From contig DASVWG010000099.1 of NCBI GenBank assembly GCA_036389695.1, forward strand, positions 1-11,218: DNA of 11,218 nucleotides. Direction: 5' to 3'. The stretch comes from JALZHR01 sp036389695. GTDB taxonomy: Bacteria > Acidobacteriota > Blastocatellia > Pyrinomonadales > Pyrinomonadaceae. Position numbers and translations under genes: made by a program. The notes below the pieces were generated by a model. The model had not been told where the DNA came from and did not search any database. It saw only the letters and a list, made by a program, of their open reading frames with translations. Position 1 is the stretch's first letter, and every line of letters starts with the position of its first letter. Below are positions 1-6,503 of the stretch, piece after piece.

Positions 1-60
1 AGATTGAAGATTAATTTTGCTAACGGCAAATCTAAAATCGGCAGTCGACAATCTAAAATT
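1..60. repeat. Edge-truncated short direct repeat (AATCTAAAAT)
   Basis: The 10-mer AATCTAAAAT occurs at 29-38 and again at 50-59, a 21-bp period, in an AT-rich spacer before glpK. The related string AGATTGAAGATT lies at 1-12 and is partly complementary to these units. The arrangement resembles one half of the composite palindromes found at other gene ends in this window, so it is probably the right-hand part of an element belonging to a gene further left. The other half is outside the window, so this is inference. Confidence 0.4.
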
Positions 61-133
61 ATTCCGCCCTTGCTCACGCGCGGGCTTCTGCCTCGACAGC
101 CGTGTTTATCCCTTGTTTCATTTCAAAAAATTT

Positions 134-1615
134 ATGAAATATATTCTCGCTCTCGACCAGGGCACGACGAGCAGCCGCGCGATTGTTTTCGATAAGGAAA
201 GCCGCATCGTTTCGCTCGCGCAGAGCGAATACACGCAGATTTTCCCCAAAAGTGGCTGGGTCGAGCATAATCCGCAGGAGATTTGGGAAACGCAGTCGCA
301 GACGGCGATTGAGGCGCTCGAAAAAGCGGATTTGACTGCCGGAGACATCGCGGCAATCGGAATCACCAACCAGCGCGAGACGACCGTTTGCTGGAACCGG
401 AAAACGGGCGAGCCGGTTTATAACGCCATCGTCTGGCAAGACCGCCGGACTTCCGTCTTTTGCGATGAGATTCGCGCGAAATATGCGGATTTGATTCGCC
501 GCAAAACCGGACTTGAAGTGGACGCTTATTTCAGCGCGAGCAAATTAAACTGGATTTTGGAAACGGTTGAAAGCGCGCGCCGTTTAGCCGAGACGGGCGA
601 GCTTTGTTTCGGCACGATTGATTCGTGGCTGATTTGGAAACTGACCGGCGGCGAGCTTCATCTGACGGACGTTTCCAACGCTTCGCGCACGATGCTTTTT
701 AACATCCACGATTTAAATTGGGACGCAGAACTGCTCGAAATCTTTAACGTTCCGCACACGGTTCTGCCGCGCGTCGCTTCTTCGAGCGAAATCTACGGCG
801 AGGTGAAAACGCCGGGTGAATTAAGCGGAATCAGAATCGCCGGAAACGCGGGCGACCAGCAAGCCGCGCTTTTCGGGCAAGCCTGCATCGAAGCCGGAAT
901 GTCGAAGAACACATACGGCACGGGCTGTTTTATGCTGCAAAATACCGGCACTAAACCAATCGAATCAAAAAATAAACTGCTTACGACCATCGGCTGGCAG
1001 ATTGGAAACGCGACCGAATACGCGCTCGAAGGCAGCGTTTTTATCGGCGGCGCGGTGATTCAATGGCTCAGAGATTCGCTGGGAATTATCGAAAAATCGT
1101 CGGACGTCGAAGCGCTGGCAAATTCCGTCACAGACAACGGCGGCGTTTATTTCGTGCCCGCCTTTGCCGGACTCGGAACGCCGCACTGGAATCAAACCGC
1201 GCGCGGCACGATTATCGGCTTGACGCGCGGCACAGGCAAAGCGCACATCGCCCGCGCCGCGCTCGAATCAATCGCGTATCAAACGGCGGATTTGCTCGAC
1301 GCGATGCGCGCCGATTCGCGAATCGAGCTGAAAGAACTGCGCGTGGACGGCGGCGCGACTTCAAACGAGACTCTGCTGCAATTTCAAGCCGATATTTTGC
1401 AGATTCCCGTCGTCCGCTCGCGCATCACCGAAACGACGGCGCTCGGCGCGGGTTATCTGGCGGGCTTGGCGGTCGGCTTCTGGCAATCGAAAGACGAAAT
1501 CGAAAGGGCGTGGAAAGTCGATAAAATTTTCGAGCCGCAAATGCCCGCCGAAAAAGCGAAACATCTGCGAGCGAGATGGACAAAAGCGGTCGGGCGCGCG
1601 AAAGATTGGGAATGA
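134..1615 (+). CDS. glpK: Glycerol kinase
   Basis: Cytoplasmic FGGY-family kinase that phosphorylates glycerol with ATP to sn-glycerol 3-phosphate, feeding glycolysis and phospholipid synthesis. The chosen ATG gives 493 residues, the normal family length, and begins MKYILALDQGTTSSRA, the conserved phosphate-binding start; the reading frame is open upstream but that extension has no family resemblance. Visible signatures are DQGTTSSRA (8-16), the glycerol-contacting NQRET (79-83), YNAIVWQDRRT (96-106), DAYFSASKL (130-138), GNAGDQQAALFG with the catalytic-base aspartate D241, and the adenine-side DGGATSNETLLQFQADIL (405-422). All key residues are present, so it should be active. No good Shine-Dalgarno sequence precedes the ATG. 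No glpF or glpD lies within the window, so any glp operon must extend leftward or be dispersed. It converges on the SRPBCC gene and shares its 3' palindrome. Confidence 0.97.
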   Translation: MKYILALDQGTTSSRAIVFDKESRIVSLAQSEYTQIFPKSGWVEHNPQEIWETQSQTAIEALEKADLTAGDIAAIGITNQRETTVCWNRKTGEPVYNAIVWQDRRTSVFCDEIRAKYADLIRRKTGLEVDAYFSASKLNWILETVESARRLAETGELCFGTIDSWLIWKLTGGELHLTDVSNASRTMLFNIHDLNWDAELLEIFNVPHTVLPRVASSSEIYGEVKTPGELSGIRIAGNAGDQQAALFGQACIEAGMSKNTYGTGCFMLQNTGTKPIESKNKLLTTIGWQIGNATEYALEGSVFIGGAVIQWLRDSLGIIEKSSDVEALANSVTDNGGVYFVPAFAGLGTPHWNQTARGTIIGLTRGTGKAHIARAALESIAYQTADLLDAMRADSRIELKELRVDGGATSNETLLQFQADILQIPVVRSRITETTALGAGYLAGLAVGFWQSKDEIERAWKVDKIFEPQMPAEKAKHLRARWTKAVGRAKDWE

Positions 1616-1623
1616 AAGTAAAA

Positions 1624-1706
1624 GAGTGGTAAGTGGTAAGTTCGTTAATTTTCAATTGCAACTTTATCAATTGCAACTTACCACTTACCGTTTACCACTT
1701 ACCGCT
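1624..1706. repeat. Composite palindrome of AAGTGGT units between convergent genes
   Basis: The left arm is two copies of the 7-bp unit AAGTGGT (and remnants); the right arm holds the complementary ACCACTT units. A perfect 15-bp stem pairs 1628-1642 with 1675-1689, and a third unit copy lies at about 1693-1703. Inside the loop the 11-mer CAATTGCAACT is directly repeated (1653-1663 and 1668-1678). The element lies between the stop codons of glpK and the convergent SRPBCC gene, and the SRPBCC stop codon at 1699-1701 falls within the last unit. It is likely a shared bidirectional 3'-end structure, but there is no classic T-run directly after the stem. Confidence 0.85.
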
Positions 1707-2175
1707 TTATTAACTTTTTCCATTCTTCACCTTCGGCGATTCGCTTGATTGTTTGATTTCTGCGCTCCAAAAGTCGTTTCATATAATTTTTCAAAACAAA
1801 ATAATCAAAAAACGCGCCGAAAATCCAAAACGGAGCTTCGTAACAAAATTTATCAATCATTAACGTTCCCGTTTCTCTCGTTTCAAAAAAATGTTCGTGA
1901 CGCATATTTTTAAAAGCGCCCTCGGTCATTTCATCACAGAAATACTGCGGCGCGTTCATCTCTGTAATTTTTACGCTGAGCCTTTGTTTGATGCCGAAAT
2001 GCCGCGCCTGCCACGTAACGGATTCGCCCTTTTCAATCAAACCGCTCGTTTTGCCGTCAATCGCTTTTTCGCCCGTGTGTTCGAGCGAAACTTCGTGCAA
2101 ATCGATGCTTCGAGACAAATCGAAACATCTTTCAACCGGCGCTTTAATAAAAGTTTCCAGACGAATTTCGGGCAT
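1699..2175 (-). CDS. SRPBCC (START/Bet v1-like) family protein
   Basis: A 158-residue protein without signal peptide or membrane segment. The sequence follows the SRPBCC helix-grip pattern: an N-terminal beta strand with the ligand-binding-family opening APVERCFDLSRSIDLH (12-27), the motif GEKAIDGKTSGLIEKGESVTWQ split over 35-56, ARHFGIKQRL (57-66), GAFKNMRHEHFFE (86-98), and a long C-terminal helix LKNYMKRLLERRNQTIKRI (128-146). This layout is typical of the polyketide cyclase/dehydrase-like group often annotated only as 'SRPBCC family protein'; such proteins bind hydrophobic small molecules, but the ligand here cannot be told. The ATG at 2173-2175 agrees with the usual family start; no clear ribosome binding site is seen. 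The stop codon is supplied by a repeat unit of the adjoining palindrome. Confidence 0.85.
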   Translation of the reverse strand: MPEIRLETFIKAPVERCFDLSRSIDLHEVSLEHTGEKAIDGKTSGLIEKGESVTWQARHFGIKQRLSVKITEMNAPQYFCDEMTEGAFKNMRHEHFFETRETGTLMIDKFCYEAPFWIFGAFFDYFVLKNYMKRLLERRNQTIKRIAEGEEWKKLIKR

Positions 2176-2201
2176 AGATAATTATTGAATTTTCTCAAAA
2201 T

Positions 2202-2236
2202 AAAAACGAGGAACTGTTCCTCGTCCCTCGTTTTTT
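2202..2236 (-). terminator. Hairpin terminator after the exported-protein gene
   Basis: AAAAACGAGG (2202-2211) pairs perfectly with CCTCGTTTTT (2226-2235), and the inner ACGAGGAAC/GTTCCTCGT halves form an additional near-perfect palindrome. It starts about 24 bp beyond the stop of the 2260-2826 gene and is T-rich on both sides, so it can act in either direction. The same ACGAGGAAC core recurs at 2929-2954 after the Clp-type gene. Confidence 0.75.
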
Positions 2237-2259
2237 CCGCAATTCAGTCGTCTCTGCGA

Positions 2260-2826
2260 TTAATTTTTCGCCATTAATTTTTGCTTTTCCGCAATCTCTT
2301 TGAAAACCACGGATTTGACGCTGGTCGATTCCAGAAAAGGCTGCTTTTCATTCAGGAAAAGTAAATTTACGTCTACGGTTTGCGGCGGCGAAAAAGATTC
2401 GACGTAAATCGTTTTTCGCTTGCCCGGTTTTATTCGCACGCGGCTTTCGAATTCGAGGCTTTCGGTCGTTTCTTTAGTTAACGGATTAAAGAATTCATAA
2501 CGCCAGCTTACCGAGGCGATTTCCTTATCGCTCAGGTTGCGGATTCTTATTCGATAAATAAATTTTTGAGACTCATTCTGCCGCGAAAAATTTTCCGACG
2601 GCAAATTAGAGATTTCGCCTTGCGCCGCGCCGCGTTTGTAATAGTTTTTAATCATTTGCGGTTCAGCCGTTTCCCGCTGCAAATAACAATCGAAATGCTC
2701 GATTTCTATCTGCGAAAGAATTTGCCGCTCGTTTCGTTCGGATTGCTGAGCGGAAATGCTTATCGCCGACAGCAAACAGCAAAGCATCAAAACCGTAAAA
2801 TTTAAAAGAATTATTTTCATCTTCAA
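2260..2826 (-). CDS. Exported protein of unknown function, possible beta-sandwich
   Basis: A 188-residue protein not assigned to a named family with certainty. It starts with a clear Sec signal peptide: MKMK basic end, hydrophobic core about residues 5-25, likely cleavage after ISISA (around residue 26). The mature part has a single cysteine (C47). The central section YRIRIRNLSDKEIASVSWRY (91-110) followed by a polar linker and RVRIKPGKRKTIYVES (129-144) looks like alternating beta strands of an FxLYD-type or related immunoglobulin-like sandwich, where a protein comments on non-covalent 'relation' strands; this is inference from pattern only. The C-terminus is lysine-rich. A weak GGAGAG lies about 12 nt before the ATG. 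The gene stands alone, with a hairpin terminator just after it. Confidence 0.75.
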   Translation of the reverse strand: MKMKIILLNFTVLMLCCLLSAISISAQQSERNERQILSQIEIEHFDCYLQRETAEPQMIKNYYKRGAAQGEISNLPSENFSRQNESQKFIYRIRIRNLSDKEIASVSWRYEFFNPLTKETTESLEFESRVRIKPGKRKTIYVESFSPPQTVDVNLLFLNEKQPFLESTSVKSVVFKEIAEKQKLMAKN

Positions 2827-2924
2827 TCTTCTCTCTCCATCTGGAATTGGGCTTTACCTTGTTCTCATTGGACGTACAGTTCGAAAATTTTTGCTTTTCG
2901 GATGCGTAGAAGATTGCGAAAAAG

Positions 2925-2958
2925 AAAAACGAGGAACAATTTCTCGTTCCTCGTCCGG
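2925..2958 (-). terminator. Rho-independent-type terminator of the Clp-type ATPase gene
   Basis: ACGAGGAAC (2929-2937) pairs with GTTCCTCGT (2946-2954) around an 8-nt loop. Read on the minus strand the stem is followed at once by a T-rich tract (about 2915-2928), the classic intrinsic terminator arrangement. It begins roughly 22 bp past the stop codon at 2981. The stem sequence is the same 9-mer used by the terminator at 2202-2236. Confidence 0.8.
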
Positions 2959-2980
2959 TTAGTTTTTTTATGAAATCAGA

Positions 2981-4183
2981 TTAGCTTTCCTGATTTTCGC
3001 CTTTGTTGCCTTTTCCGCTCGCGGCGGCTTGGGCTTGCGGCAGCGGCAGACCGACGGCGTCGGATTTTGATTCCAGCTCTTCTTCAAACAGGAAATCGTC
3101 CGATTCGTTGACAATCATCTTGCCCGATTGTTTGGCGAAAGTCAGTTTATCGCCGTCATAATCAATCGTCACGAGGTCGCCGGTTTCCACCTGTTCGGTC
3201 GCGACGAGATTCGATAAAGGATAAACCAGAAAGCGTTCAATCGCGCGTTTCAGATGGCGCGCGCCGTATTTCAGGTCGATGCCTTCGCTCAGAAGGAATT
3301 CCTTTGCCGCGTCCGTGCATTCGAAGACGAATTTCGTTCCGGCGGATTCGGTAATGCGATTCTGCACCTGGCGCAGTTCGATTTCCAGAATTTTTCGCAA
3401 ATGATGCTCTTTCAAGCTGCGGAAGACGACCACTTTATCGATGCGGTTCATAAATTCAGGCGAGAATTTGCGCTTTGCCGCTTCCGAAGCCGTGCGATAA
3501 ATTTTCTGGTCGATTTCGTTTTCTTCCTGAATTCGCTGACCTTTACTCGGCGCGAAGCCGATGCCGCCCGAAATCATCTCGGACATCTCGCGCGCGCCTA
3601 AATTCGAAGTCATAATGACGACCGCACGCGAGAAATCGACGCGGCGATTGTCGCCTAAAGTCAATGTCGCTTTATCCAGGATTCCCAAAAGAAGCTGCCA
3701 CAGCGCGTCAGAAGCTTTTTCGATTTCGTCAAACAAAACGAAAGTCAGTTTCGTTTCGTCCGTGTGAGCTTTGTCGAGATTTTCCTGCGTCAGCATCGGC
3801 GAAGTTTCGCGGTGTCCGAGATAGCCCGGAGGCGAACCGATGAGTTTGGCAATCTCGTGAGAATGTTGAAACTCGGCACAGTCGATTTTGACCACCGCCA
3901 GCGGGTCGCCGAAAAGAACTTCCGCCGCCGCTTCGACGACGCGCGTCTTTCCCGAGCCGGTCGGACCGAGGAAAAGCAGCGTGCCAATCGGGCGCGAAGG
4001 ATTGTTCATGCCCGCCAGATAAATCTGGAAAAGTCCGCTCATCCGGCGCACGGCGCGTTCCTGCCCGACGATTTGCGCGGAAAGCTTGTCTTCAAATTCC
4101 TTCGCTCGCGGGCTTTTCAAATCCGGGTCAAGTAAAATGTGTGTTTCTGTCGTTTGTTTCTTTTTTGCCGTTTCGTTACTCAT
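2981..4183 (-). CDS. Single-ring Clp/HSP100-type AAA+ ATPase
   Basis: A 400-residue AAA+ unfoldase matching the second ATPase ring (D2) of ClpA/B/C, without the Clp N-domain or D1 ring. Motifs: Walker A GPTGSGKT (73-80), pore loop SPPGYLGH with Y121 (117-124), Walker B VLFDEIE (149-155), sensor 1 TSN (192-194), arginine finger in SPEFMNRID (R247), sensor 2 GARHLKRAI (R309). After sensor 1 comes GGIGFAP (206-212), placed and spelled like the IGF/VGF loop by which ClpX, ClpA and ClpC dock on ClpP, so a peptidase partner is plausible although none is encoded here. The C-terminus (355-400) is an acidic then Gly/Ala/Gln-rich tail lacking in ClpX. The ATG at 4181-4183 is chosen because GAGGAG (4195-4200) precedes it; an in-frame TTG at 4208-4210 would add nine residues but overlaps that ribosome binding site. 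ClpX itself is unlikely: there is no zinc-binding N-domain. Confidence 0.9.
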   Translation of the reverse strand: MSNETAKKKQTTETHILLDPDLKSPRAKEFEDKLSAQIVGQERAVRRMSGLFQIYLAGMNNPSRPIGTLLFLGPTGSGKTRVVEAAAEVLFGDPLAVVKIDCAEFQHSHEIAKLIGSPPGYLGHRETSPMLTQENLDKAHTDETKLTFVLFDEIEKASDALWQLLLGILDKATLTLGDNRRVDFSRAVVIMTSNLGAREMSEMISGGIGFAPSKGQRIQEENEIDQKIYRTASEAAKRKFSPEFMNRIDKVVVFRSLKEHHLRKILEIELRQVQNRITESAGTKFVFECTDAAKEFLLSEGIDLKYGARHLKRAIERFLVYPLSNLVATEQVETGDLVTIDYDGDKLTFAKQSGKMIVNESDDFLFEEELESKSDAVGLPLPQAQAAASGKGNKGENQES

Positions 4184-4460
4184 ATAATGTTTCTCTCCTC
4201 GCCTTAGCAAACGCTTCTGGAATCAACCGTTTGCTACTGTCATAGACGAACTTTCAACTTGCACTTTGCCGGAAAACTTTTACGGCAAAATCGCTTACAT
4301 AGGATGCTGTCAAAAAAAAATTTGTTGGCTGAACCTTTTGGAGGTTCAAGGAAGGTGTTTATGATTCAATTTAGACTTGTTATTCAAACCGCGCCGAGCG
4401 TGCGGCTCTTAAGACATATTAATTGCACAAAAACGAAAATATGGCAAGAGAAAAATTCAA
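4184..4460 (-). promoter_or_regulatory. Gene-poor spacer and structured leader upstream of the Clp-type ATPase
   Basis: The 367 bp between the Clp-type gene and ino1 hold no convincing long gene. On the Clp side there are three successive perfect inverted repeats: TAGCAAACG 4205-4213 with CGTTTGCTA 4228-4236; TTTGCCG 4265-4271 with CGGCAAA 4283-4289; and TGAACCT 4330-4336 with AGGTTCA 4342-4348, the last followed on the minus strand by a run of nine T (near 4312-4320). The first pair ends about 4 nt before the GAGGAG ribosome binding site (4195-4200), so it could act in mRNA or as an operator. The arms begin like CIRCE (TTAGCA) but do not match it. A TTGACA is present at 4308-4313 on this strand, without a -10 box at normal spacing. 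Confidence 0.45.
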
Positions 4461-4465
4461 AGTGA
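4361..4465 (+). CDS. Possible 34-residue small protein, doubtful
   Basis: A short open frame starting MIQFRLVIQTAPSVRLL, with GGAAGG (4350-4355) five bases before the ATG, which is a good ribosome binding site and the only reason to list it. It has no signal peptide, one cysteine and a basic C-terminal half, and it ends as it enters the adjoining GTGAAAAA repeat. I recognise no family. It may equally be a chance frame in a leader region. Confidence 0.15.
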   Translation: MIQFRLVIQTAPSVRLLRHINCTKTKIWQEKNSK

Positions 4466-4552
4466 AAAAGTGAAAAAGTGAAAAGGTGAAAAAGTAATTG
4501 GGCAAACCTGAACCGACTTTTTCACTTTTCCACCTTTTCACTTTTTCACTTT
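4461..4552. repeat. Composite palindrome of GTGAAAAA units after ino1
   Basis: Four tandem copies of an 8-bp unit (GTGAAAAA, with one GTGAAAAG variant) fill the left arm at 4461-4495; the complementary units fill 4516-4552. The best pairing is a perfect 20-bp stem, 4469-4488 with 4531-4550. The internal GGTG/CACC variant occurs at matching positions in both arms, so the arms share their variants. The ino1 stop codon (4551-4553) abuts the right arm. In the minus direction it is the 3'-end structure of ino1. Confidence 0.88.
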
Positions 4553-5870
4553 AGTCGTAATACTCGCGTCCGAGATGCGTAATCAGCTCCTCGCCCTGCA
4601 GGTGGCGCAGAGTGTTTTTGAGCTTTTTTAATTGAATAAAAATATCGTGTTCGGGATAAAGCCCGGCGGCGGTCTGCGGCGCTTTGAAATAGAAAGAAAG
4701 CCATTCCTGAATGCCGCCTTTCATTCCGGCTCGCTGCGCCAAATCCAGAAACAAAGCCAAATCCAAAACGAGCGGCGCGGCGAGGATGGAATCGCGGCAC
4801 AGGAAATTAACTTTTATCTGCATCGGATAGCCGAGCCAGCCGAAAATGTCTATATTGTCCCAGCCTTCCTTGTTGTCGCCGCGCGGCGGATAATAATTGA
4901 TGCGGACGACGTGCGAAAAGCCTTCGTATAAATCGGGATAAACTTCCGGCTGCAAAATATGCTCTAAAACCGACAGCTTGCTTTCTTCTTTCGTCTTAAA
5001 GCTTTCCGGGTCGTCCAGAACTTCGCCGTCGCGGTTTCCCAGAATATTGGTCGAATACCAACCGGCAAGCCCGAGCATTCGCGCCTTTAAGCCCGGCGCG
5101 AGAATCGTTTTCATAAACGTCTGTCCGGTTTTAAAATCTTTGCCGCATATCGGAACGTTATTTTTTTCCGCCAGCCTGGTCAAAGCCGGAATGTCAACCG
5201 TCAGATTCGGCGCGCCGTTGGCGAAAGGAACGCCGGATTTTAAAGCCGCGTAAGCGTAAATCATCGAAGGCGCGATGCGTTCGTCATCATCATACAAGCC
5301 TTTCTCAAACGCTTCTATGCTCGCATGAACTTCCGACGGCTCAAGAAAAATTTCGGTCGAAGCCGCCCAGACAATCACCAGCCGCTCGCAGCCTTTTTCC
5401 TGCCGGAAGCGCGCGATGTCTTCGATAAGCCGCTCGGCAAGCTCCATTTTATTCTTGCCCTGCTTGATGTTCGTGCCGTTCAGACGCTTGACGTAATTCT
5501 GCGAAAAAACCGCCTGCATCGGCTTTAAAGATTCCAATTGCTCGCGCAAATCTTCAATCTGCGATTTCTCCAAAACTCCGGCGTGCAGTGCGGCTTCATA
5601 AGCCGAATCGGAAAAAATGTCCCACGCGCCGAAAACGATGTCGTTTAAATCGGCGAGCGGCACGAAATCCTTGATTTTCGGCGCGCGGTTCTCGGTGCGC
5701 TTGCCCAGACGAATCGTGCCCATCTGCGTTAAACTTCCGATTGGCTTCGCCTTCCCTTTCCGAATCGCCTCGACGCCCGCCACAAAAGTCGTGCTGACCG
5801 CGCCGAGCCCGACGAGCAAAATTCCGAGCTTACCGTTTGCCGGCGCAATCTCCGCGCCTTTGTTTGCCAT
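4551..5870 (-). CDS. ino1: myo-Inositol-1-phosphate synthase
   Basis: Converts D-glucose 6-phosphate to 1D-myo-inositol 3-phosphate using tightly bound NAD+, the first step toward inositol lipids and soluble inositol compounds. The 439-residue protein has the N-terminal Rossmann motif GLGAVS (21-26), FANGAPNLTVD (216-226), the active-site segment GKDFKTGQTFMK (243-254), ILGNRDG (276-282), and the long conserved stretch with KVNFLCRDSILAAPLVLDLA (353-372). The family's catalytic lysines are carried by GKDFKTGQT and NFLCRDS-adjacent segments. Start: ATG at 5868-5870, with GGGAG eight bases upstream; an adjacent TTG one codon earlier is less likely. A TTGCCT/TATCAT promoter lies about 50 bp upstream. 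No inositol monophosphatase or phosphatidyl transferase gene is in the window, so the final product cannot be told from context. Confidence 0.95.
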   Translation of the reverse strand: MANKGAEIAPANGKLGILLVGLGAVSTTFVAGVEAIRKGKAKPIGSLTQMGTIRLGKRTENRAPKIKDFVPLADLNDIVFGAWDIFSDSAYEAALHAGVLEKSQIEDLREQLESLKPMQAVFSQNYVKRLNGTNIKQGKNKMELAERLIEDIARFRQEKGCERLVIVWAASTEIFLEPSEVHASIEAFEKGLYDDDERIAPSMIYAYAALKSGVPFANGAPNLTVDIPALTRLAEKNNVPICGKDFKTGQTFMKTILAPGLKARMLGLAGWYSTNILGNRDGEVLDDPESFKTKEESKLSVLEHILQPEVYPDLYEGFSHVVRINYYPPRGDNKEGWDNIDIFGWLGYPMQIKVNFLCRDSILAAPLVLDLALFLDLAQRAGMKGGIQEWLSFYFKAPQTAAGLYPEHDIFIQLKKLKNTLRHLQGEELITHLGREYYD

Positions 5871-5898
5871 CAATGTTTCTCCCGTAAAGTAAAAGAAA

Positions 5899-5927
5899 AT
5901 GATAACTTTACGAAAATGTTAAGGCAA
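5899..5927 (-). promoter_or_regulatory. Predicted sigma70-type promoter of ino1
   Basis: On the minus strand TTGCCT (5922-5927) is followed after exactly 17 bp by TATCAT (5899-5904), a 4/6 and 5/6 match to the housekeeping consensus. Start of transcription would be near 5892, leaving a leader of about 22 nt that includes the GGGAG ribosome binding site. This is a sequence prediction only. Confidence 0.5.
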
Positions 5928-6041
5928 ACAGCGAAAGACTAATAAAAATGTTCGGGAAAATATTCGGCGGCGTTTAAAAATGTCGGATACATTAGCGTTA
6001 AACAGTTATATCTTATGTGTTTGTCTCAGTATAAAAAATTC

Positions 6042-6070
6042 TTGACTCGGCGATTCGGTTTAACTAAAAT
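6042..6070 (+). promoter_or_regulatory. Strong sigma70-type promoter of the cysteine-rich protein gene
   Basis: TTGACT (6042-6047), a 17-bp spacer, then TAAAAT (6065-6070): five of six matches in each box at ideal spacing. Transcription should start near 6077, leaving about 43 nt before the ATG. The 8-mer TGTCTCAG occurs at 6022-6029 and again at 6076-6083, on either side of the promoter, and might be a regulator site pair; this last point is inference. Confidence 0.7.
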
Positions 6071-6119
6071 AACAGTGTCTCAGCTTCTATTAAATTCTTA
6101 CTAAACTTTTGGAGGAAAA

Positions 6120-6401
6120 ATGAAATCTTTAAAGAGGTTCTTCGTCTTGTTCTGTATCGGCGCGCTTTTGGCGCTGCCGGTGGCTTATTCGGCGAATATG
6201 GGTCCCTGCGTCACCTGTATAGATTATTATTCGACCGGCTGGGAGCTTTGCTCGCTGACCTACGCTGACCCGTATACGCAAACCTGCGAGTATTCCTGTC
6301 TGCCGACTGACCCGAATACAGTCCAGCCGGAAAGCACTTACGTAACTTACTGCGGTTTCGACAATCCTTGCACCGCATCGCATCCCGAAGATTGCTATTA
6401 G
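6120..6401 (+). CDS. Small secreted protein with eight cysteines
   Basis: A 93-residue precursor of no family I recognise. It has a textbook signal peptide (basic MKSLKR, hydrophobic 7-22, cleavage expected around residue 24-25 in VAYSA/N), giving a mature chain of about 68 residues. That chain has cysteines at 30, 33, 44, 56, 60, 78, 84 and 92, an even number suited to four disulfides or metal binding, with CxxC and CxxxC pairs, and is rich in Tyr, Thr and Pro, acidic overall. GGAGG stands five bases before the ATG, and a near-consensus promoter lies upstream, so high expression is likely. A strong hairpin directly follows, and 100 bp downstream is a thioredoxin-like membrane protein, suggesting export followed by oxidative folding. 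It might be an extracellular peptide, a metal binder or a substrate of that thioredoxin; the sequence does not decide. Confidence 0.8.
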   Translation: MKSLKRFFVLFCIGALLALPVAYSANMGPCVTCIDYYSTGWELCSLTYADPYTQTCEYSCLPTDPNTVQPESTYVTYCGFDNPCTASHPEDCY

Positions 6402-6429
6402 GGCAGGGCTTGACGCAAAACCGTTTCGG

Positions 6430-6485
6430 AAGAGTCTCTATTTTGAGTTTTTCCGACCCGGAATAGAGACTCTTTCACCCTTTTT
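6430..6485 (+). terminator. Hairpin terminator between the cysteine-rich protein and TlpA-like genes
   Basis: AAGAGTCTCTATT (6430-6442) pairs perfectly over 13 bp with AATAGAGACTCTT (6462-6474), followed by TCACCC and a T-rich stretch up to about 6485. It lies 29 bp after the stop of the small secreted protein and 19 bp before the next ATG region, so it either ends that transcript or partly attenuates reading into the TlpA-like gene. Confidence 0.75.
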
Positions 6486-6503
6486 ATTTGCAATATTTTA
6501 CCG

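Noticed and set aside
17..133. N-terminal extension of glpK by 39 residues
   Set aside because: The frame is open but passes through repeat and GC-rich leader sequence; the conserved protein starts at the ATG at 134.
1063..1524. A 153-codon arginine-rich frame inside glpK
   Set aside because: Out-of-frame reading of glpK; arginine-rich composition is typical for such shadows in GC-biased codons.
4205..4236. Possible CIRCE element (HrcA site) before the Clp-type gene
   Set aside because: The left arm begins TTAGCA as in CIRCE, but then diverges, and the spacer is 14 bp instead of 9.
4284..4313. Promoter for the Clp-type gene using TTGACA at 4308-4313
   Set aside because: No -10 box is found at 16-18 bp on the minus strand.
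4441..4473. An 11-codon frame reading MAREKFKVKK, like the first residues of elongation factor Tu, ending in the GTGAAAAA repeat
   Set aside because: Only six or seven residues match, there is no ribosome binding site and no further EF-Tu sequence. It could be the stump of a tuf copy cut by the repeat, but chance explains it as well.
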